Shown piece by piece: positions 57,141 through 64,000 of a stretch of DNA of 64,000 nt. Source of the DNA: Ascaphus truei. Lineage: Eukaryota > Chordata > Amphibia > Anura > Ascaphidae. Numbering within the stretch: the stretch's first letter is position 1; each line of letters starts with the position of its first letter. A model generated the notes under the pieces. It was not told where the DNA came from. It saw nothing but the letters and a program-made list of their open reading frames with translations, and ran no database searches. The translations under genes and the position numbers were made by a program. The DNA is taken from NCBI GenBank assembly GCA_036426205.1, contig CM071568.1, positions 43,784,841 to 43,848,840 on the forward strand. The letters are read 5' to 3'.

Positions 57141-57259
57141 AAAAAAAAATTTAAATTTAAAAATTTTTTTTTTTTTTTTTTTAAACGGGAGCCACGGGAA
57201 AACCGCGTTATAACCGAATCGTGGTATAACGAGGCGCGTTATAATGGGGTTTACCTGTA

Positions 57260-59936
57260 TAACTAAAAGAGCGTCAAGAATAGCTATTTGAGTTTTCAGC
57301 TCTTGATTCTGTCCTTCTGCACTTATTTTTCCACTCAATGCAGTTGCCAGTTCAGCTTCTTTGGAGTTTAGTTGTGATTCCACATCTCCCAGTTGACTCA
57401 GAGCAAGGCTTAAATCTGTTTCCTTTTCTCTATTTCTGATCTGTAGCTGCTGGTGCTCCTCCAGGGCGTTGTTCAGCTCCAGCCATAGCCAGACCCTCTC
57501 CTTGTCCATGTGGTCCAGCAATTTGTGGGCATCGGCCATCTTGGCATCATAGCGCAGTGTCAGGTTTGCCCATTGACAAACGGACACCTCTTCACTCTCT
57601 TCCTTTTTGCGGAGCTGTATCTTGATCTCAGCAATCGGTGTCTGCAGAGCTGCAAGTTGCCGGGATGTGTGTTTATCTGCCAGTTTTAGCTCTTCCACTT
57701 CTAGGCTTTGTTGCAAGTTCAACTCATCAGCTAGAGATCCTTGTTTGTTGAGTGCATCCTGCAATTCTCCTCTCAGGGTCTTTATCTCTTCATTGTGCTT
57801 TCTCCGAGCTTGCTTCCATGTATCCTTCATTATATTGTGGAGCACTGTGAATTTCTTTGCTAGGGCCGCAGCTGCTTGCCTCAGTTTCTGGACCTTCTTG
57901 TGCTTCCTCTTGTACCGAGTCACCTGGCCTCTAAGCTTGGCATCCAGCAAAGCTCTGGTCTTGTTAAGGGTAGTCTTCAGTTCCTCATGCTGCTCTGCAG
58001 GCACACACTGGGTAATCAGCCATTCCTGTAGCACTTGTACTTCTTTAGCAGCCTTCAGATTTTCTTCCTGCAGAGTTCGCTGCTTCTCCTCGGCATTCTG
58101 GAGGTGCGTACACAGACCTTGCAGTTGGTTCTCCAATAGGTGCTCTGCTTGTGTGCGTTGTTCCAATGCTTCTAACTTTTCATCTTACAATATTCTATTC
58201 CTTTTTTCTAGCTCATGAAGCTTGCTATTCATTTCACTGGTGTGGTCAGTTAAATCAGAATTGACCTCTTTCAGGCTGGTATTTTCCCTTTTTATAGTCT
58301 CTATAATTTTCAGGGCCTCCTTGTAGTCCTCCTTCCATTTATGCACTTCTGAGTTGAGACTCCCAGTCTCCTGGCGTGAGACTTCTATCTCTAGGTTGAG
58401 GGTCTGAAGCTCCTTCTGAGAGACTTTAAGATCCATATTAAGCCTACGGACATCTTTTTGAGAGAAGTCCAACTCCTCATCGAGACTGTGAAGTTCCTTT
58501 TTAGAAACTTCCAGTTCTGTGCGGCAACTGCTGACCTCTTGTTGTGAGGCATCCAGTGCTATGTGGAGAGTATGAACCTCATTCTGCGATATGTCCACCT
58601 CTGTCCGGACACAGTTGACCTCATGGTGTGAGGTATTCAGTTCTATGCGGATTGTGTGAACCTCATTCAGAGAGACTGCCACCTCTCTATGGCTACTGCC
58701 AACCTCTTGCTGAGCGAGACTAATCTCTTTCAGTGCCTCCTCACACTTATGTTTCAGATTAGCAATCATTCTATCAGATTGGCTCTGCTTTTCATCCATG
58801 GCTGTAATAATATATTTTGCAGTATCGTGATCTGTCCGTAGATCCTCCAATTCGGTCACAGATTCAGAGTACATTGCGAGAACAATCTTCTGTAGCTCAG
58901 CGTAATCTTCCCTCTCCAGTTTCAATTGTTCATGGAGCAGATCACAGTGATGCCTGGCATTTTGCAGGGCAACTTCAGGGCTGGTCAAGGGATCGTCACA
59001 TTGGTTCCGGCTCCACTTCCCTGATATAGTTTAAGGGTTTCTCACGGGCAGTGCCAGACAGACACTTCTTTGGGGTACACGACTTCTGTCTTGGGCCCTC
59101 TTGATATTTGGTCATCCACGGGACGAGTTCTCCATTTTCCTCAGCGGGATCTGGGACGTGATTGATCCTTCCATGGTAATTGGAGAACCTCTTTTCTTTT
59201 TCCGCCTTTTTGCTTTGGATGACTCCGTTCCATCAGGGGCACTGGGGTCTCCTTATAGGTTTGAAACTTCAGCAGTTTCACAGCATCCACCATGCTTTTT
59301 TTGCAATTGCATGAGCTGGCAGGAATTTTCAGGGTCATAGAGAACTTTTTGTTCTGTGCGTACAGCTTTTAGGCACCTCCACCATCCTAGGGGTGTTTTG
59401 TGGGCTATCTTCATCCTTATCCTCAAAGGACCGGAAGGGCCACTCTTCCGTGGGATAGGGTTAATTACAGGAACACTGCATCTTGTCCTCCATTTTGGTG
59501 GTATATTTTTCTTCCTGACCTCGGGAGGCGCTACTGTAGCTGTTTTCACTGTATTCGCTAGAACCCCATCTGGTAGTCCTACAGGTGGGCAGACTTTGCT
59601 TATAGAGTTTGTAGCTCTCACAGGCGTCTCTGTAGACTTTTTTCTTCTTCTTTCAATTTGGTATGTTTTGAAACATCAGCAGTACTGTGCACACATTTTT
59701 CTCATCAGTGATACTGGATGTGCACTTGCTAAGTAAAACCTCTGCACCTTCCTTCTGACCACAGCACATTGCTTGCTGCTGCAGTTCCTTGGCTTTTTGA
59801 AAAAAAAATATTCCTCTGGCTGTTGCCCTTTTTCTGCGGCCACGTAGGGCTCATCCTCATCATCCGTATAAGGCCTGAAGGGACACTGCTCTGTGTGGCT
59901 GGGCTCTTTACACCAGGAACACATTTTCTTCCCCAT
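57260..59936 (-). pseudogene. Zinc-knuckle plus coiled-coil gene of an LTR element
   Basis: One minus-strand frame runs from MGKKMCSWC at 59936 to the Tigger insertion, nearly 900 codons with no frameshift, then about 50 more beyond it. Five in-frame stops interrupt it: 59676-59678, 59253-59255, 59112-59114, 59031-59033 and 58185-58187. The N-terminus has CSWCKEPSHTEQC, a CX2CX4HX3C zinc-knuckle-like motif, then a basic stretch (KAKRRKKKRG, about 59190). From about 58990 on it is a heptad-rich coiled coil with internal repeats (EVSKKELHSLDEEL, DISQNEVHTLHIAL). No RT, protease or integrase motif was seen. LTR-like repeats flank it, so it is probably a Gag-like or captured gene of a non-autonomous LTR element. 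No close homologue is recognised. Confidence 0.75.
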
Positions 59937-60276
59937 TTTTGAAGTCTGTTTTTGACTTCAGCTGGGTGGCCATTTTAAAATCCCATGGAGTTTTTTTTTC
60001 ACAACTGGTGGCATAGACTCTGGTCAGAGCATCAGTCCCTTGTGTGGGTCACTATCTGTTGCAGTACTCCCAGTCAAACTGTGGCATTGTGGCTTTCTTC
60101 AGTGTGTTTTCCTGCCTGGATGTGCAGCCCTTTAATTCTGGTCACTTCGGCACGTGTTTTGTTGCTCAGACTGTTGCAGGAACGTATGCAGGCAAAAGCA
60201 CAACATTTTTCTCAGGCAGTCTCCGGGGCCCGTTTTAACTTCAAGGGCCACCTCTCTCCCCACTTCAAACATCATA
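59937..60276 (-). other. 5' leader of the coiled-coil LTR element
   Basis: Lies between the 5' LTR and the ATG at 59936. No clear tRNA primer-binding site could be matched next to the LTR end (TATGATGTTTGAAGTGGG). Several upstream ATGs exist. Confidence 0.55.
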
Positions 60277-60813
60277 TCTAAGAGATATGTGCAGAGGTAT
60301 GCAATGGAGACCATTTTTAAGGCGAAATTAAAATAAGGCTTTATTGTCTGTTCCTCTGAACAATAGAGCAAACAAAAATATACATAAAACAATAAACACC
60401 TATCCCTGTGTAAGGGCTAACTTACTTCCCCGGTCCCTCTCTGCAAAGCTGGAGGGTGGGATGGGAGAAGCCCCTTACCCACTTATCACCCCAAAGTCTC
60501 AGTTGGTACCTTAACACAGGTCAGTGGTGTCCGGGTAGGTGTTTAATGGAGGGTCCAGGCATAGAGGTCTGGTCCCCTTTTGTCTATCTCTCACACAGCA
60601 CTCATTTTCCTTCTGTCAGCTCCCTTGTGAGCTAAGGAATCACCCCCCTTTTTCCTTCTGTCAGCTGTCTTGTGAGCTACGGAATTCCTTTCCTGTGTCT
60701 TAGGCCAGGCTTTTTCTTACAGTCCTAATCAGCCAGGTAGAGTTTGGTTGATTGCCTGTGCAATTTAACCAGCACACTGCTGGATTTAGAGGCAGTTTCC
60801 CTCAACAGTGATA
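60277..60813 (-). mobile_element. 5' LTR of the coiled-coil LTR element
   Basis: Matches 46589-47127 over the whole length. Shared blocks include GCAGAGGTATGCAATGGAGA, CTCCCTTGTGAGCTAAGGAAT and CAGCACACTGCT. The minus-strand start reads TATCACTG (TG changed to TA) and the end TCTTAGA. A direct target duplication is not obvious. Divergence between the two LTRs shows the insertion is not recent. Confidence 0.78.
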
Positions 60814-61599
60814 AGTCCCTGTTACAGGGGAGAAGAAGATAGAAGATCAATGCCTGCGCGGCTCCTATAGATGTCAGACTCACCAGGTAGGATTGCCACA
60901 CCAAAGTAAATTTATACCCTAGGTAACTGATCAGATCCCTTCAAACAAATAATAACTAGCACTTCATAATTGGCAGCGGAATATATTCAAGCTTGCAGTA
61001 AGCTGTCTGAGCCAAGAAGAAAGATTCAATAATACAAAAAAATCTTATTGTACCATTACTTTTATGGTAAATGTCATTTAGCAAAAACCGAGACATGTTT
61101 GCAAGAGAAAAAATATATAATGCCTTCCCTGTGCTTTTAACAAAAGTTAAGCCACTCTATACTAATCTCTCTTCAGTGCAAGAGCCTGTGCAAAGCAAAG
61201 CAATTCCAACACCTCCAGCAACAAAAAGGTTAAATATACTGCAATGCGTAGTTTTAACTATTTTAACTAGACCACCCACATATAATGCTTTTATGAAAAT
61301 TTAATATATTCAGCGTGAGCTGCCTTGTGGTTGGAAAACAAAGTGTTTCATTAATTTTGAGACAGACAGATATTAAATACATAACTTAAAATACATTCCT
61401 CTTGGCAAACAGTCCACAACACATTCTTTGTTCTAAAATAAAAGTAAGATACTTTGTAGGATGTGAAAGCTTTCAGTGGATCTATATATCAAGCATACAG
61501 TTTTCTTGTGCATAGGTTTTAGAGACTACAGCGACCTCTTGTCAGATGTGATCGCTACACTGAAGTTGGGAGGCTTAAATTCATAAAAGTAGAAAAGTG
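60814..61599. other. Unassigned AT-rich sequence
   Basis: No gene or recognised repeat. Confidence 0.5.
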
Positions 61600-62440
61600 A
61601 TGAATGGTCACTACTCCCTTGTACTGAACCAAGCTTCTGTAGTATAAAATCAGCTTTATTAGAAAAGAATGCTGGACATCACAGATAAGAACACTCTGAC
61701 GCATTTCATCCCGACATGGGACTTTATCAAAGAGTACAACCTCCTTACTACCAGGCAAGTCTAAATAGAAGTAACTCAAATCTAATTGGAACAAGCGGAA
61801 ATGGGTGACCGCAGGCAAGGTATGAATAATCACATCAAGGTAGAAACAAAAGCTTGGTCACAGTGTTCTAGACAGACTTGTCTGCAGCAAGGAAAACAAC
61901 ACACATATATATACAAACAAGAATTAATTAAAAACAAAGAATATGATGTCAAGCATTAGTGTATAATCAAACAGTATATATGCATACATGTGTAATCATG
62001 GAGAAAAATATATAAAAAATGAAATAAAGCAAAATAAAAAAATGAATAAAAAAGGGGATGAAAAAATGTATATATGAAACAATAAACTATAAAACAATAA
62101 AGAATGAAAAAATGACTATTAGTATATGGTAATACAATCTCTACACTCTCCACTCCCTCAGTCATGAAGGAAATGTTTCAATTCCCAATCAGAATTCATG
62201 CCGAGGGGGTAGAGAGTCGAGAGTGTATATCCAATACATTTCTTTCTTATTGAGTGTATTCTCTCTATTGCCACCCCTAGGGTGACAAGGTATATGTTCT
62301 ATGGCAGAAAAGGAGAAATTGCCAATGCCTCCCCTGAGACATTGAGAGAAATGTCGAAACACTGGGTGAACTACATCTTTCTTCTTGATTAAGCGAGTAT
62401 GTTCAGCTATTCTTAGCTTAAGGGGTCTAATAGTGCGGTA
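61600..62440 (-). pseudogene. Penelope-like 3' half with GIY-YIG C-terminus
   Basis: On the minus strand from 62440, a frame encodes PLRPLKLRIAEHTRLIKKKD, then HPVFRHFSQC and KKEMYWIYTLDSL, the C-terminal part of a Penelope GIY-YIG endonuclease. A stop follows at about 62200. Downstream the tail holds TTTGATAAAGTCCCATGTCG, GATGAAATGCGTC and AATAAAGC (about 61730-61645). The 5' part, with RT, is absent. Confidence 0.78.
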
Positions 62441-63270
62441 AAAACAGAGGATATATCAAATCAGATGTTATTGATGCATTCAGTGTTGCCTACTGGACCA
62501 ATCGAGAGGATCTTATCACCATAAAAAATCAATCTAAAAAGAACGATATAGATCCCAGATTAGTGACAAACATATACCAAAACAGAACTTAGACGAAGTT
62601 CCACTATTTATCACGCAACATAGTAACCAAGCCAACCAGATCAGATCCATTATCAATAAATATTGAGATATTTTAAATCTTGATGTAGATCTCAAAGCCT
62701 TTACAGACACGGGACCAAGATTTGTATATAAAAAAGCCAAAACACTGGCAGCATATATATCCCCTAGTCTGTATAGATCTGAATTGGTAAAAGTTTCCGA
62801 AGTTTGGTAATCTTAAAGTTTTCTACAAATGTGGACACTGTACCATATGTGCTTTCGCCAAACCAACAAAAATTGTATCTAATATAAGATCAAAAAGAGA
62901 TCATAAGATAACAACATTCATAAACTGTAACTCAAATTACATAGTTTATTATTTACAATGTGGTTGTGAAAACGGTTATGTAGGGAGAACTATTAGACCC
63001 TTAAAATCACGCATAATGGAACATGCACGACTAATAAGAAAAAAAGACACTACACATCCAGTGTCCAGACATTTCACTGAATGTCCAAAAGGTGGAATTA
63101 ACAACTTCAGCTTTTTTGCTATTGAATACATAGAAATGCCCACCAGAGGAAGTGATAGACAGAAGATTTTAAACCAACGTGAAATGTATTGGATCTTCCA
63201 ACTTAATACCCTTTCACCTTATGGTATTAACATAGATTGGGAGTTACACCATTTCTTATAAACTTTATTC
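62441..63270 (+). pseudogene. Penelope-like RT C-terminus and GIY-YIG endonuclease
   Basis: A plus-strand Penelope-like fragment, 5'-truncated. The RT thumb part (QIRSIINKY, DTGPRFVYKKAKTLAAYISP, about 62635-62765) is followed by VFYKCGHCTICAFA (about 62818-62860) and the GIY-YIG core IVYYLQCGCENGYVGRTIR (about 62941-62998). An open frame then runs to the stop at 63259 through EHARLIRKKD, SRHFTEC and QREMYWIFQLNTL. One or two stops or frameshifts interrupt the RT part. A C/T-rich stretch (63275-63425) follows. Confidence 0.85.
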
Positions 63271-63274
63271 CTTG

Positions 63275-63425
63275 TTCTTCTCCAAGGATGACCTTTCTCC
63301 CCTCCTTTCCCATCTGTTTTCCCACCCTGCCACTTCCCTTCCCCTTCCCCCTCCCACTCTCCCCCCTATCCCCTCTCCCACCTCCCCTGTTCCCCCTCCC
63401 TCCCCTCCCTTCCCCACTCCCTTTA
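63275..63425. repeat. C/T-rich low-complexity stretch after the Penelope stop
   Basis: CCCTCC/TTCCCC-rich on the + strand, immediately 3' of the Penelope GIY-YIG stop codon. Composition resembles 23350-27120 on a small scale. Confidence 0.8.
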
Positions 63426-63429
63426 TCCT

Positions 63430-64000
63430 CATTGTCAAAACTTCTTGATCTTTAGTTACAAAATGATCTTATTAAGATATGATAATAACTTCTGTATAAT
63501 TTCCTTACAGTTACATCATTGAGTCTACAATGCTAAAAAGAGCTTTTCCATTTCAACAAGAACCAGCCTGCTAAGAAGTCTCAATTTTAAATTTAACTAT
63601 AATAAATGATTTTGTGAATTATCAATGTCAATATATCTGATTGATAGTTCAATCTGTTTAGAATATTAATGGTTCTTTAAACTATGAATTATGCTCTATA
63701 AGTTATTTCTGTATATTCTATATATCTGCAGTTCACCATGAACACAATAATAGTATTTAATTACATAAGCATAATTGTTTGAAAAGTTTTTTTCTTATAA
63801 TTGTAATATACAGTATAAAAAATAGTTTAGTACTTTTTGTGCATAGTCTGCAGAGAAGATAGGTTTCTAACAGTATCACCATTTCCATAATTACTTATGA
63901 TTTTTGTTTTTCTTCTTCTTTTTTTTCTTTCTTTTTTTTAATGTTTTTATCTTTCTTTTTCCTGTTCATCAAATATGTATATGCTTTATTAACTTTTAGA
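63430..64000. other. AT-rich sequence to window end
   Basis: No gene recognised. A T-rich stretch lies at 63905-63960. Confidence 0.5.

Larger units (their letters stand above)
47621..57257. mobile_element. Tigger (pogo) DNA transposon, 9.64 kb as assembled
   Basis: The left end CAGGTAAACCCCGTTATAAC and the complemented right end CAGGTAAACCCCATTATAAC form the TIR. TA flanks both sides (47619-47620, 57258-57259), as pogo/Tigger elements require. Inside are a transposase gene on the minus strand (53633-55509), GT-rich arrays, and at about 48700-52993 an inverted, error-rich copy of 52994-57130. Without that copy the element would be about 5.3 kb. It is inserted in the coding frame of the LTR-borne coiled-coil gene. 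Confidence 0.9.

Noticed and set aside
57260..59936. Coiled-coil frame considered as an intronless host gene
   Set aside because: It is flanked by about 540-bp LTR-like direct repeats and interrupted by five stops and a transposon, so an LTR-borne pseudogene is more likely. A captured host gene as its origin remains possible.

Overview
The window reads as repeat-dense vertebrate DNA, most likely amphibian (frog-like). That is an inference from repeat content: Penelope-like elements with GIY-YIG domains and GAAACGCG-type tails, CR1-like and Jockey-superfamily LINE fragments, a Tigger (pogo) DNA transposon, a Ty3/gypsy element with a PNMA-like Gag, hAT and foldback MITEs, and long CT/GT microsatellites. 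I found no convincing host gene, tRNA or rRNA. Nearly every recognisable coding stretch belongs to a transposable element and is broken.

Layout. 1-8.9 kb: a 1.7-kb segment present twice in direct orientation (1-1695 and 6899-8595). Its copies differ mainly by single-base indels and each runs into a different low-complexity array; the first array ends in a Helitron-like 3' terminus. Between them lie two foldback elements, CT/TA microsatellites and a MIR/L2-like fragment. 10.2-30.6 kb: one nested structure. A Ty3/gypsy element (5' LTR remnant, Gag, protease, a deleted RT, integrase, 3' LTR) is split by a Penelope-like element, which is itself split by a LINE. Its 3' LTR is split by a 9.43-kb foldback element with a perfect 25-bp TIR and an ATA target duplication. 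That foldback carries four symmetric CRE palindromes at its apex, exon-like blocks running outward in both arms, nested hairpins, and a 3.9-kb pyrimidine-rich insertion in one arm.

30.6-46.5 kb: a 1.35-kb segment duplicated in tandem around a 282-bp LTR-like unit, two solo LTRs related to the gypsy LTR, a Tigger-type MITE, a 292-bp hAT MITE with an exact 8-bp duplication, an inverted-repeat MITE and a CR1-like fragment. 46.6-60.8 kb: an LTR-flanked element on the minus strand encoding a zinc-knuckle-like N-terminus and a long coiled coil, with no recognisable reverse transcriptase. A Tigger transposon (47621-57257, TA duplication) is inserted in its reading frame. Inside the Tigger is a transposase gene with one frameshift and an indel-ridden inverted copy of the same region, which looks like an unpolished assembly foldback. 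61.6-63.3 kb: two Penelope 3' halves lying head to head.

The genes form no pathway. The main biological interest is the divergent foldback element, the LTR-borne coiled-coil gene, and gypsy LTRs that share ACTACA (ZNF143/THAP11-like) and NRF1-like motifs. Protein calls rest on motif recognition by eye, without database searches.
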